The position numbers and the translations under genes were made by a program. The notes beneath the pieces are model-generated. The model had not been told where the DNA came from and did not search any database. It saw only the letters and a list, made by a program, of their open reading frames with translations. 64,000 bases of DNA from Gordius sp. MW1 (taxonomy: Eukaryota > Nematomorpha > Gordioida > Gordea > Gordiidae), in contig OZ038529.1 of assembly GCA_964036665.1 (NCBI GenBank), positions 20,408,060 through 20,472,059 on the forward strand, read 5' to 3'. Shown piece by piece: positions 43,151-54,380 of this stretch (the first letter of the stretch is position 1; every line of letters starts with the position of its first letter).

Positions 43151-45364
43151 CTTAATTAGATTATTGAAATACCCATAATATAATAAATCAGAGCCGAGTT
43201 TTTTTTTAAATAAATTATTACTTATTTATGATAGTTGTACAATTTTACATTTACTTTAATAATAACCGTTTCAAAAGTATTAATTTCTTAGTTGGAATCA
43301 CTATATATATTATCAATATTAGGAAATTTTTGTGCATTTTATGACTAAAGTTAATCATTAATAATTCATAATTGATTTGACCTTTTTTGTTCAAAATTCT
43401 ATCATTTATAAAATAAAAAAGGAATATTTTCTAAAATAGCAATTCGTAAAAGTAAATTAAAAACCATAATTTCAAAGCTTAAATAAAGAATTTAATATTA
43501 AGTTGTATTATTAGAATCTTAAAAATTTAGAGGTGGCTTATTGTTGCAAGATAATTTCAATTTTTGCTTGTTAATCATGAAATAGCTCCTTTTTTATTGC
43601 AAAACAAGGGCCAGGGCTCAGACTAGAATTAAACTTTTTTTAGAGCTTGGACTAAACAAAAATATTGTCCTTGAATCGTGCCCGGGCCAAACGTGCAGGG
43701 CTCTCTGTCATAACAATAATCTATAATTCTCAATTCTTAACCTTTATTTACAAAATGTCAACCCTAAATAGCGGCAAGCGCTGTCGAGATAAAACACGAA
43801 ATACAATTATATATCATAAAAATGTAGTGCTGTAAACGAACGCGTTCAAATGTGAACGCGTTCATGAACGGCGAAAAATCTTATATTTTTTAATCAGCTG
43901 TTTTTCCTGTTTCCTATTACCAATTCCAAAATACTTTTAACATACTATAACGTACAAAAGAAGATAAGATTAAAGTAATTAATTTGATATTATTAATTAT
44001 AGTTTAATTTATAGGTTAATATGGACAATCATAATATTATATCGTCGTCATCTTCAGATTCTGAATATTCAAAATCAGCAGATGAATTGACATTGCCATG
44101 GCCAAAATAGGATAAATAATTTTCACTCATTTCATATAAAGGACCTAATTCAATAATTACTAAATGTAAAAAAGAATAAACTTATAGTTTTTTTGAAAAA
44201 AGGGTTTGAAAGTCCTAGAATTGATAATTAAAGAACTATCATCGTTTTTTTGACGAGGCAGTAGAGGGAGTGCGGCTTGGAGGATCATATCTTATCGCAC
44301 TTTTTTGAATCGAGGGATAAAACATTAAAGATTTTTAATAAATTTCCTCCTTTAAAAAGACTTGTTTATTAAGTACAATACTCCAATCCCCTCATCTGCC
44401 CCTGTGGAGCGGGTTTTTAGTATAGCTACTAGAGATCTGCACGGGCCGGCCCGGCCCGCGGACGGGCCTAAAAGCCCGGCCCGCGGACGGGTACGGACGG
44501 GCTTTGTATCATAAAAAATTTAACGGGCCGGGCCCGGACGGGCCTAAAAATTAATGGAACGGGCTCGGGCGGGCCTGAGATTTTTTTAACGGGCTTGAAC
44601 GGGCCTGAAGTTTTATAAACGGGCTTAAACGAACCAGAGAAAGAGATTATATAAAAGGTCTTGGAGTTACAAAGGTACTTAAACATCAAACAATTAGAAA
44701 AAACAAAAAGCGAGCCAATAAATTGCATAACAATTAATATATTATTTTTATTAAATATTTAGGATTAATTTTTTAACTTCTAAATTTTGTATATCCTGTA
44801 GCATTCATTCATTTTTCAAGCGCTAAATTTGACCTTTTTTTAATTTGCTATTGATTTTTAAGACTATAACTTCATTCTTTTATAAGTAAGTTTAATTACA
44901 CTTTTGTGATTAATTTTATCACAAATTACTATTATTATTAGTGCCATATAAATTCATAAATATTTTTGCTCTAATCTTTGAAATTAACTTTAATTACAAA
45001 CTTAAATGTAACTTTTTGTTAGCTTTGTATTTTTTTGTTATTGATTAAGTTTAATTCCTTTGCCTTAAAATTCTAGTGCTTAAATATTTGACAAATTATT
45101 TTTGTTATATTATTTTAAATTTTTCTACATTAATTTTACAATATTAACTAGATTTAGCTTGGTTGAAAAAGGTATTTTTTCTGGATATTTTTATTAAATA
45201 TTTGGCTTTATATCGCTTTGCTTTACTAATCCCTTTAATAATTGTATTTTTTGTTTTGAAACTAACAGTTTAATATTAAAAGGCTTAATCTATAATTAAT
45301 ATATGCAACATAATAAAAGTTATTGATTTGATACATCCTTACTTTTTTATTAAATTTTATTATA

Positions 45365-46882
45365 GTGTCAAATAATTTGTCCACAATCATATCTAATTAT
45401 GAAAAAGGTTTATATAAAATAAATTTAAATCACAAGCTTAAAAGTAAAGTTTGGGAACAATTTGATCCTTTAATGGATGTTAATGGTGAATCAGTTAGTG
45501 CCTGCATATGCAAAAATTGCAAAAAAATACTTTCATATAAATCAGCAGATGGTACATCACATTTAAAACGCCACAAATGTACAACCCAAAGACAAAATAG
45601 CCTAACACTAGATCATTATATGAATAAAATAAACCCCTTAAAAGAAGAAAAAATTAAAAAATCAATCATAAATCAGGCTATAAAATTTTGCTCAAAAGAT
45701 TTACGGCCATTCGAAACTTTAGCAGGAGAAGGTTTTCTTGGGTTTTGCCAGTTTTTGGTAGATAGTTTGTCAACTAAGGGGTTAATAAATGTGCGACAAA
45801 TTATGCCTCATCCATCAACTATAAGCCGCCATGTGAAAGATGAGGCTGAAAGACTTCGACTTTCTATAATTCCAGATATAAAACATTACATTCAGAAAGG
45901 GCTTTGCGCGGCCACAACAGACATGTGGACATGTGATTATACAAAAATCAGTTTTCTCACATTAAGTATTCATTATATAAATGTTAGCCTGAGAAAAAAA
46001 ATATTATTTACAACTGCTTTTAAGCATGAAAAAAAATCAGGGGAGAATATTAGAAATGAATTATTAAACAAATTAATGACTTTTGGCATTACCAATGAAG
46101 AAGCCCGTAAATTAATATTTGTCACTGATCAGGGTGCTAACATTGTCAATGCATTAGCAAATTATAGTAGATTAAATTGCGCAGCCCACCTTATAAATAA
46201 TATGATAAAAATGGCCTTTAATGATTCTTTCTTAAATCAAGAAGCCACGGTTATTTATAAACTCATGAATGCCTCTAAAGAATTAGTCAGGCATTTCAAA
46301 CAAAGTGGACTCAATAGCAAGCTGTCCCATACCTTGCATCAAGATGTAATTGTAAGATGGAACTCAAAATTGACCCTTTTGAATTCTATTTATAAGGTCT
46401 ATGACGAAGTTGAAGCTATCTTGGAACAACGAAATGAACTTTCATATCTGGAATATATAGATAAAATGTTGTTGAAATCTTTAATAGACGTCTTGCAGCC
46501 GTTTAAAGAGGCTTCTCTTCAGTTGGAGGCTGATCTAGAACCAACCCTACCATATGTCTTCTTATGGAAAATTAAATTAATTAATGCGATGTCGGATTAT
46601 GATTTATACGGCGGACAAGTCAACATAATAAAGAACCGTTTAAAAGAAGCTATTAAAGAAAAAATGGTAGTTCATCGGTATCACAAAATAGCTTCGGTCT
46701 TGCATCCGAAGTTTAGACAAATGAAGATGATACCTGAAGCAGAAAAACTAGACATATATCAAGATATAAGAAATATTATAGAGCAAGGAGGGTTTGTCTA
46801 TATAAGAAAATCTTCTGTTTTACTGGGCTCAAAGACATCTCTCGCAAGTACTTACAATTTTTTATTTATATATAATATATAA
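45365..46882 (+). CDS. hAT transposase with BED zinc finger
   Basis: Cut-and-paste transposase of the inner element. It starts at an MSNN-like position shortly after the left subterminal repeats (the codon at 45365 is GTG, so the true start may be elsewhere or spliced). Residues about 48-73 form a BED-type finger (CICKNCKKIL, then HLKRHKC). Residues about 180-280 hold the catalytic core: AATTDMWTCDYTKISF with the first Asp, FVTDQGANIVNALANYS with the second, and LNCAAHLINNMI. VIVRWNSKLTLLN follows. The frame stops at 46882 before the C-terminal domain, which lies in other frames at 46900-47233, so the copy is either interrupted or has an intron near 46790-46990. Otherwise it is the best-preserved transposase in the window. 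Confidence 0.88.
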   Translation: MSNNLSTIISNYEKGLYKINLNHKLKSKVWEQFDPLMDVNGESVSACICKNCKKILSYKSADGTSHLKRHKCTTQRQNSLTLDHYMNKINPLKEEKIKKSIINQAIKFCSKDLRPFETLAGEGFLGFCQFLVDSLSTKGLINVRQIMPHPSTISRHVKDEAERLRLSIIPDIKHYIQKGLCAATTDMWTCDYTKISFLTLSIHYINVSLRKKILFTTAFKHEKKSGENIRNELLNKLMTFGITNEEARKLIFVTDQGANIVNALANYSRLNCAAHLINNMIKMAFNDSFLNQEATVIYKLMNASKELVRHFKQSGLNSKLSHTLHQDVIVRWNSKLTLLNSIYKVYDEVEAILEQRNELSYLEYIDKMLLKSLIDVLQPFKEASLQLEADLEPTLPYVFLWKIKLINAMSDYDLYGGQVNIIKNRLKEAIKEKMVVHRYHKIASVLHPKFRQMKMIPEAEKLDIYQDIRNIIEQGGFVYIRKSSVLLGSKTSLASTYNFLFIYNI

Positions 46883-47008
46883 AAATATATAAGGTAAGAG
46901 ACCGAAAACAATTTTTTCTGAATGGGAAGATAATGATCATAATCCTGTGGCGGATGAGTTTAGTCAATATTTAGATGAAACTATTGAGGCTGATTTCGAT
47001 CTGTTAAA

Positions 47009-47233
47009 ATGGTGGAAAGCCAAAGAGGACAAGTATTATATTTAAAATTAATCTTATCCTTTAATAGATATCCTAAATTAGCACATTTAGCACATATGAT
47101 ATTATGTATACCGGCTACGAGTGCCACCAGCGAGCGAAATTTTTCTACGGCAGGAAGGCTTGTAGAAGAAAGGCGAACTCGCCTAAAACCAGACATTATT
47201 GATGATTTATTATTTTTACATGATAATTATTGA
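47009..47233 (+). CDS. hATC domain of the inner transposase
   Basis: Contains TSERNFSTAGRLVEERRTRL and ends LLFLHDNY plus stop, the C-terminal hAT dimerisation domain with its conserved SER-FS-AG and R--RL. Preceded in another frame by DLLKWWKAKEDKYY at about 46990-47040. It belongs with 45365-46882; a stop and frame change separate the two. Confidence 0.85.
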   Translation: MVESQRGQVLYLKLILSFNRYPKLAHLAHMILCIPATSATSERNFSTAGRLVEERRTRLKPDIIDDLLFLHDNY

Positions 47234-47880
47234 TATCTTTCTATGAATATGTCATAAAATTTAATAAAATTTTGTGAAATTTTTGATGAATTAGGCCGGA
47301 CGCGGAGTTCGCTTAAAAAATATTTTAACGGGCTTGGACGGGCCTGAAAAATTTACGGACGGGCTCGGACGGGCCTAAAAAATTTACGGACGGGCTCGGA
47401 CGGGCCTGAAGTGCTGAAAAAAAATTACGGGCGGGCCCGGACGGGCCTTGAAACTTTGAAAACGGGTACGGGCGGGCCGATCTTCTAAAAACGGCCCGTT
47501 GCAGATCTCTAATAGCTACTGCTGGATTAACTGCCAAACGTTCCTGCTTATCAAACGACAATTTTGAAAAACAATTATTATTAAAAATCAATAAGAAAAT
47601 AGATTATATTGATCTATAATTATATTGTCTAAATAAAACTATTATTTTTTATCATGGCTATTTATTGTATTAAAAAATATAAGACATTTATTTATATTAA
47701 ATTAAATTTTAAAAAAATTTATCATAAAATTTTGAACGAACGTGAACGCGTTCATGAACGTGAACGCGTTCCTTTATTTTTTAAACGAACGTGAACGTGA
47801 ACGCGTTCGATTTTTGTCAATGATCGTTGAACGCGAACGCGTTCGATTTTTTTACAAATGTTTACAGCACTATAAAAATG

Positions 47881-48280
47881 TTACTTTAACAATTTGGTTT
47901 TAAGATTATGATCTTTAAAACAAATCAAAGAAATACATTTTTAACTTTTTACCAAATAAACAGATACTTTTAGAATTTGATTAGTTTTTTTGTTATTCTA
48001 ATGTCAAAAAATAATAATCTTTTGGCTTGCCTGTACATGAATCTTTTATTAAAATTGTTATTTCTAAAATGTACACATCTTAAATTTATTGATTTGTTTA
48101 ACATTCAAAATTTTAATAAGAAAAATATTAAACCTTCCCCCCCCCCTTAAAAGTGTAGTTAGCAAAGTAAAAATGCAGCATGACCTTAAAATAATATGTT
48201 TAACTTAAGATTGAAATAATTTAATGTTAATAAATCATATAGAAATTAAAAAAATATGGATTTAGAGAGTATTATATTAC
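47881..48280. other. Spacer
   Basis: AT-rich, no supported feature. Confidence 0.4.
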
Positions 48281-48454
48281 CTTTAAATCCATGTTTCTTT
48301 CGTGAACAAATTCTTTTAAAGCATTGCTTTGCGCCAGGTTCAAGTTTACATCTTCTCCATTCAGATGCGACGGAACGACGACTCCATTGAAATTAACTTC
48401 CATCCCGGGGGAATTGTGAATTTTGCTTATGGACATCTCCACTCGTAGAATATT
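48281..48454 (-). CDS. Candidate exon, function unknown
   Basis: 58 open codons on the minus strand between a TTCCAG acceptor and a GTAATA donor, phase 0 at both ends, with ordinary amino-acid composition (NILRVEMSIS, GVVVPSHLNGEDVNLNLA, KEFVHERNMDLK). No family recognised. It overlaps, in another frame, the alternative candidate 48393-48494, so at most one can be right. Confidence 0.35.
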
Positions 48455-48494
48455 CTGGAACTTTTATTGCCTCGATAAAGTTGTTTTGATCCTC
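48393..48494 (-). CDS. Alternative candidate terminal exon
   Basis: 33 codons and a stop after a CTAG acceptor (EDQNNFIEAIKVPEYSTSG, then DVHKQ). It joins in phase with the exon candidate at 50080-50163. Mutually exclusive with 48281-48454. Confidence 0.3.
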   Translation of the reverse strand, partial: EDQNNFIEAIKVPEYSTSGDVHKQNSQFPRDGS

Positions 48495-49183
48495 CTAGTA
48501 ACGATAAAACGATATCAAAAAGTTTTGGCAAAGGTCCAAGACGGCTAAAGGTGCTACTTAATTGAAGTTATAACTCGATTAAATAATAATTGTAGCCGCA
48601 AAGCTTTCAAAAAGATAGTTAAGTGTAGACTCGAAGCAAAAAATATAAAGTTTAATTTATCTTCCGGAAATTTTATTACACACGTTTTGTGGTTGTTGTG
48701 ATGAGAAAGATGGAGGACTGACTCTAAAATGGATGTTAATAAATAATAGGAATAATGTTTGTTGTGTTTATGATATGTAGTCTCACTCACGCAATAACAT
48801 AACGGCGTTTTTTTGGCAAGGTCTTTTAAGCTCAAAATTACGTGCATATAATAATATCTTACTCAAAATTTCTCACCGTCTCTAGTTAACAAAATTAAGT
48901 CATAACTTGAATAATAAACATATACGACTCGAAAAAAAATGAAAAAAATATTATTATAATACTATGAAGAGATTTCGAAATAAAATTCCTACCCACCCAC
49001 CCGGTACTTTTACAGGGTTCATTACATAAAGAAAAACACATCGTATGAGGGAGTATAAAGTGGGGAGATGTGGATGCAAAAAAACACGCCATTTTGCGGT
49101 TCATATATCACGCATTACCTCAAAAATTATTTCCCTTACATTTTTAGATGCCCTCCCCTTTCCTTTAGAGCTTTCGCGGGAGG

Positions 49184-49350
49184 CATGGGCTTAGCCGGGG
49201 GAGGGGGGGGGCAGGAAGGGGCTGCTGCCCCCGTCTAAATCAAAAAATTTATTGAAAGTTATTAAAATTATTGCTAAAATTTCAATAAATATTCATTTTG
49301 CCCCTCCCTAGATCATTATTGCCCTAATTCCACTGCTGGCTACGCCCCTG
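49184..49350 (+). mobile_element. G-rich hAT MITE
   Basis: catgggcttagccggg to ctggctacgcccctg. TSD eroded (cgggaggc, caggaggg, 6 of 8). Confidence 0.8.
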
Positions 49351-50079
49351 GCAGGAGGGTATGTTGATTTGCTCGTAAGAAGAGAGGCAACAATATTAAT
49401 TGAAAAAGTAATTTAAAATAATAATAATTGTTGTTGTAACATTTAAAAATATGCGTTGTCTCAATTTGCAAATTATTTAAATTCCTATTGTAACGTTTAA
49501 GTGTTAACCACATTTTTAACTTAATTATAACATTTTTTAGATCATAAGGGGGCAGTTGCCCCTATCGTGCCCCCCCCTGTTATTATTTATCATGTCTACG
49601 ATACGAGTGTATTATGCAAATCAAAAAAGGATTTGTCTTTAATAACCTTCAACTTGTTACTTATTTTAGATGGTTTTGGCGTTTTTGCATAAAAATGAAT
49701 TTATATGGTACGCAGGTAGACAACAGAATTGAACCCTCGTTGTAATATTCGTCAACTAACTAAACGTGAGTTCAAATGCGGAACCTCTATACGATGTAAA
49801 TATATGACAAATTAAGATCTCCATAACTTTTAATTTATTTTGCTTCATCCATTCCATATGAAGCTTTAAGTTGATAAAAATTACAAATTATCTGATTAAA
49901 TAATCAGACGTTTCTTAAATGACAGATTTTTAAATTTTGTATATTATAAGTTCCACTTTTTTTAAACCTTCATAAAATTAACACATTAAAATATTAATGT
50001 AAATGTCAAGTTTGAATAGCTAAATTTTAAAATTCTGTGTGATTTAAAACTGATTGTGTTTGTTCCTTCTACTACTTAC
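49351..50079. other. Spacer with a MITE fragment
   Basis: 49551-49581 (gggggcagttgcccctatcg, then a C-run) is an orphan piece of the G-rich MITE. Nothing else recognised. Confidence 0.4.
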
Positions 50080-50163
50080 GTGTCTTATTATGTAAAAAAG
50101 CGTTCTGGGTTTCATTCCCACTTCTTTTGAAATATCCGGAGCTAATTCCTCAAAGAGAATATC
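50080..50163 (-). CDS. Candidate internal exon, function unknown
   Basis: 28 codons (DILFEELAPDISKEVGMKPR, then TLFYIIRH) between a polypyrimidine-poor CAG acceptor and a consensus GTAAGT donor, phase 0 at both ends. No family recognised; upstream exons were not found. Confidence 0.4.
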
Positions 50164-51099
50164 CTGATTTTACTAAGTAAGAAAGAAATCTAAAAATTAT
50201 GAAACTTTGGGGGTTAGGAGATAAGATACTTATCTATCACAAATTCTTTGTTTCTCACATGAATTTATGTTCTTTTCAATATTTTTGCTACTTTTCAAAT
50301 TTCAAATCATTCTAATGTAAATGTAGGGAGGTTAAAAGTAAAATTTTCTGGCTAGTTTTAAGATATAAAGCAACCATCTGGAAATAGACAAATAAAATCG
50401 GATGCATATTATTAAAGCATTGAATAATTTATCAATTTTAATGATGATTTATTACAAGTTTATAGTTAAAGATAATTAATGAATGGATTTCTGCCGATTC
50501 ATTTAGATTGCTCAGTAAAAACGAACATTTTTGTTTGATGATAAATATTTTCAAAAAAATATTTAGATAAAATAATATCCTAGGTGTTGTATAAATTTTT
50601 CGAATTGATTATAGAAATTTTAACTTATTCTCATTTGTCAGAAACTTAAACTCTAATCAGCATTCAAGTAACTAGAAGCTTTATTCAGGAATTTTAATGT
50701 GAAACAAGAATTATAGGCCAAAAAGATTTATAAACTAAAAACTGCAAGGACGGATTATGAGTAGGAAGTAAAGTATTTATTTAAAAATATTAGACACAAT
50801 GAAAAGTATATTTAAAAAATCACCTTTTGAATTAGATTAGAATCCATATTTCTAACTTTCGTATCCATTTTTACCTAATTGGATGACAAGTGTGGTTTGT
50901 TGCAAAGTTAAAATAGCATTTTGGATTTGAGTCCGTCTTCATCAGTTCTAAGTATAAAATATTCTCCCGTAAGTAAACCGATAATAATTTAAAAAATATG
51001 TTTTAACGGTTCATAAGATTGGAAATACATATTGTGTGCAGAAATTAAGTAGCTGAGAGCAGAAAAAGAGCAATTCTTTAACAACTTTTGAAAATACTC
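50164..51099. other. AT-rich DNA
   Basis: No supported feature. Confidence 0.4.
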
Positions 51100-51267
51100 T
51101 TGGGCGCACCCAGATAGCACGGAGGGGCGGCTGCCCCCCCCCTTTAAATTCAAAAATCTTTGAAATTTTTTATAATTATGGCTAAAATTTCAAAAAATTA
51201 CCATTTTGCCCCTCCCTCAATTATTATCGCACCCCTCTAATCCAAATCCTGGCTACGCCCGCGCATG
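51100..51267 (+). mobile_element. G-rich hAT MITE, diverged
   Basis: tgggcgcacccag at the left, cggctgcccccccc inside, ctggctacgcccgcg at the right. Confidence 0.7.
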
Positions 51268-51689
51268 TAAAAATTTGAGAGAAGTTTGAATAGGGGTTGG
51301 AACAAAAAATGCCTAGTCAGGTAGGATGGGATTACTGATACCCAAACTTTTAGCAGATTGTTATAAAAAAAACACATACAAAATATGGTTTAATTTAATT
51401 TTTTCGGGTCAAATATTGATGACGAATTTAGTTAAGATAAAAGTTCGATCTTGTAAATTGATTAAATTATAGATTGGGTAGGCCAGCTGAGATTTAAATG
51501 ATAGAGGGTCGGATTCGATTAATAAATTTGGCCTTGCAAATCACTGGACAGGCAGGTTGTAGCTGAATCCATTTATCGTACTATTCTAAATAAAGTCAAC
51601 GGCTTATCTTATAAATTTGACCAAAATAAAAATCATGACAATATAGCAAGGAATTAAGGATTGAAGAGGCAATAAATATTAAAAATTTA

Positions 51690-51785
51690 ATCAGTTTTAA
51701 TCAGAATTTAAAAAATATAAACAATTTTGGATTTAGAAAAGGGCAGGCCCCTCGCCTCTCACTGCTATCCCTAGTTACGCCCATG
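51690..51785 (+). mobile_element. G-rich hAT MITE, right half
   Basis: ttttggatttagaaaagggc, then ccctagttacgcccatg. The left end is lost. Confidence 0.6.
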
Positions 51786-52377
51786 TATATAATTAAAAAA
51801 TCTAATTGAAGTTGACATAATAAAACCACTCAAGAAAATACCTATTTTTATGTTCATTTCAGACTCTTCTTGATTTCTATTTTATTTATATTTTAATCTT
51901 TCGGATAAATTAGTTTCCCTAGAGTTTTAAAATGTTTGTATAGAGTGTAATTAAAGAAGTTTTAATTTGTAAAGTAGTTAAATGTAATTTCGTTTGGTTC
52001 TCCAAAGCTAAGCCAAAAAGTTCAATTTAGCGAAATAATTGGTATATTAACATATTAACCTATAGTTAATGACGGGTAAATAATTAGGTTACTTCCTATT
52101 ACTTAAAATAATTACTTTTATTAAGATTTTGCAGTAAATCAGGCTTAAAATTTACTCTTCTCTTTCTGGTTCAATTTTTATTGGTAAATTCGATACTTAG
52201 AATTTCTTTTTAATAATTTTTATCTAACAAATATTTAATCCGATTCGAAGGTCGATCTTATAAATATTATAATACCGTAATTTATAACTTTAATAACTGT
52301 TACCGTCGCTATGCTGGTAGGATATTAACTAGTAGAATTCTAAGATCGCCTATGGAATTAAAGCCTGTTCTGATGAT
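51786..52377. other. AT-rich DNA
   Basis: No supported feature. Confidence 0.4.
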
Positions 52378-52590
52378 TCGAGGCCCTTTGGAGCCACTTT
52401 ATAAAATCTTCAGGCCGTCCGAGCCCGTATATAAAATTTTCAGACTCGTCTCGTTTTGAAAACTTCCTGGCCCGTCCCTAGTTTTTTTAAGCACTTCAGG
52501 CCCGTCTGTACCTAGTTTGAAAACTTCCAGGCCCGCCCGAGCCCGTCCGTATTTTTTTTGCACTCCAAGCCCACGTGCAGATTTCTAGTA
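52378..52590 (+). mobile_element. Orphan end of the CGGGCC hAT family
   Basis: Series of caggcccgtc/gagcccgtcc units spaced by ataaaattttc-like linkers, ending cacgtgcagatttctag, which matches a terminus of 44430-47511 in inverse. The other end is missing. Confidence 0.7.
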
Positions 52591-52999
52591 GGATATGCAA
52601 CGTCACTAAATAATTTACACCATACTTTCGTTTTTGTTTTGAATCAAAATTCTAATGTTACTCATATTGTAATAATTCGCAATAATGGTATATCGTTATC
52701 AAAACATGTATGTTATAATAGCTACACAAAGTGTTTTGTATGAAAACATAGTATAGATGTCCTATTGTCCTATTAAAAAAATGGGATGGGGAGACAGTGA
52801 GGGGCAGCTGCCCCCCTCCCCTTCCCCAAGTCCGAGCTTCAATAAATTTATGGCCAAAACATTCAAAACTTATCACTTGCACCCCCCCCCCCCTCCCACT
52901 AAAAATTCCTTCTTCTAATTCATTCTAATCCCAATCCATGCACTAATAATTAAAAATATCATAATTAATGGGATAATTGATATTTGCTTGGCCATCAAG

Positions 53000-53168
53000 C
53001 ATGGGCGTAGCCAGGTTTTGGATTAGGGGGGGGGGCGAAACGTTTCAAAGTTCAATTAGGGGGGGGGGGCAAAACATAAATTTTTTAATTTTTAAGGCTT
53101 TGCATTGGAAATATTTTTTTCTCGCCATTTAGAGGGGGCGGCTGCCCCCCCCCCTGGCTACGCCCATG
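53000..53168 (+). mobile_element. G-rich hAT MITE
   Basis: catgggcgtagccagg to cctggctacgcccatg, the closest to a consensus copy. TSD ccatcaag/caatcaag (7 of 8). Confidence 0.9.
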
Positions 53169-53238
53169 CAATCAAGACGCATATGCGTTACACTATTTTT
53201 AGAAATTAATCAACTTGTAAATAAATTAGCAGGTAACT

Positions 53239-54372
53239 AGAGCTGTTAAAAAAATTAGTTCCTCTAGTTCCTTTTTTTTAAAAAAAGGAACTAATAAGTT
53301 CCTTTTTAAAATGAGGAACTGGAACTGGAATTAGTCCCTTTTTTTCTCAATTTATCGCAAAAGGAACAACTTACAAGTTCCTTTTGCCAATTTCAATTTG
53401 CATTAAAAATTTTTAAATTAATTTATAATTATTATTTAGTATTTTATTCACGGTAGTGTTTGTTAAATAAATTTTTCGATTTATGGTAATTTATATAAAG
53501 TTCATTTCCTTTAATTGGTTTTTAATTTTTATCATATTCCTAGTAAAAGTAAGTTTATAAATATATTAAATATATAATCTTTTGATTTTAGATATGAGTG
53601 ACATTACCATAATTAAACCTGAAAATATACCCTGGCCTTTATTTGAGAATATTTGTACGCTTATTCAAAAGGACGCAAAATCAATAACTCTTGGATGCAA
53701 ATTATGCTCTCCAAAAATAAAACATATATTCTATATCTTCTACCGCAAATATTTGGCGTCTTCTCCATCCTGTTTTTAAAACAGATTGGAATTGGATTCG
53801 CAAAGAACGCGCTGCGAACATGAAAGCAAATATTTTAGAGGATATCAATTTGTTTGTTCCTAAATCTCAACAGGCTGGACCTAGTTCATCAGAAATGCAT
53901 TTTTTCGAATTAAAAAATGATGAAAAGAATGAATCAATTGAAAGTTTTTTGCTTTCTAATAACCGAAATTTAAGTCTTCTTTTAGACAGTTTTCCCGATT
54001 TAAAAAAACTATTTATTAAATATAATCATTACCATCAAGTGCCCCTGTGGAAAGATTATTTAGCTTGGGCAAAATTTTATTTGGAGACAAGCGAAGATGT
54101 CTTTTAGATGACAACTTTGAAAATAATGTTTTGTTAAAATCAAATTAACATTTATTACCTGATGATTTTTATAAATTGTAATATAAAATATATTGGTCTT
54201 ATGAATTAATAAAATATGTTTGTACATTTAAAAAAAAATGTAAAAAAGGAACTTTAAAAGGAACTGGAACTAGTTCCTTTTTAAAATGAGGAACTAGGAA
54301 CTGGAATAAGTTCCATTTTAGGCAAATGGAACTTGACAAGTTCCTTTTTAAAAGGAACTTTTAACAGCTCTG
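53239..54372 (+). mobile_element. hAT element with GGAACT subterminal repeats
   Basis: Termini tagagctgttaaaa and inverse ttttaacagctctg. Perfect 8-bp TSD caggtaac (53231-53238, 54373-54380). Both ends carry many aaggaact/agttcctttt repeats. 1.13 kb, internally deleted. Confidence 0.9.
53592..54148 (+). pseudogene. Deleted hAT transposase remnant
   Basis: After a tttgattttag acceptor-like site, an ATG frame (MSDITIIKPENIPWPLFENI, with a CKLC pair) runs to 53779. A second frame (53820-54107) contains FPDLKKLFIKYN. The SSAPVERLFSLG hATC motif continues in yet another frame from about 54035 to the stop at 54146-54148. The core with the catalytic residues is missing. Confidence 0.75.
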
Positions 54373-54380
54373 CAGGTAAC

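Larger units (their letters stand above)
44430..47511 (+). mobile_element. Inner hAT element with transposase (CGGGCC termini)
   Basis: 3,082 bp. Termini tagagatctgcacgggcc and inverse ggcccgttgcagatctcta. Perfect 8-bp TSD atagctac (44422-44429, 47512-47519). Subterminal arrays of ggacgggcc/cgggcctgaa at both ends. Termini shared with 7914-9427. Confidence 0.94.
44362..47619 (+). pseudogene. hATC domain of the outer element, split by insertion
   Basis: 44362-44429 encodes NTPIPSSAPVERVFSIA and 47520-47619 encodes GLTAKRSCLSNDNFEKQLLL followed by a stop. Leaving out the insertion and one TSD copy, the two parts are in frame (56 codons), the classical hAT dimerisation domain. The break is exactly at the 8-bp duplication atagctac. 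Confidence 0.9.
43825..47872 (+). mobile_element. Outer hAT element, host of a nested hAT
   Basis: Termini tagtgctgtaaac and inverse gtttacagcacta. Perfect 8-bp TSD taaaaatg (43817-43824, 47873-47880). Both ends carry several gaacgcgttc palindromes, likely transposase-binding sites. Without the nested element it is about 0.96 kb, an internally deleted derivative that keeps the transposase C-terminus. Confidence 0.92.

Noticed and set aside
44468-44728. Minus-strand frame rich in GPFKPV/RPVRARPV, and the similar 47325-47591
   Set aside because: Both are the hAT subterminal repeats read in the reverse direction.
49128-49180. Small minus-strand exon (GRASKNVREIIFE) before a GTAATG donor
   Set aside because: Its phase does not join the neighbouring candidate exons, and its 5' edge runs into a MITE. 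Too little evidence.
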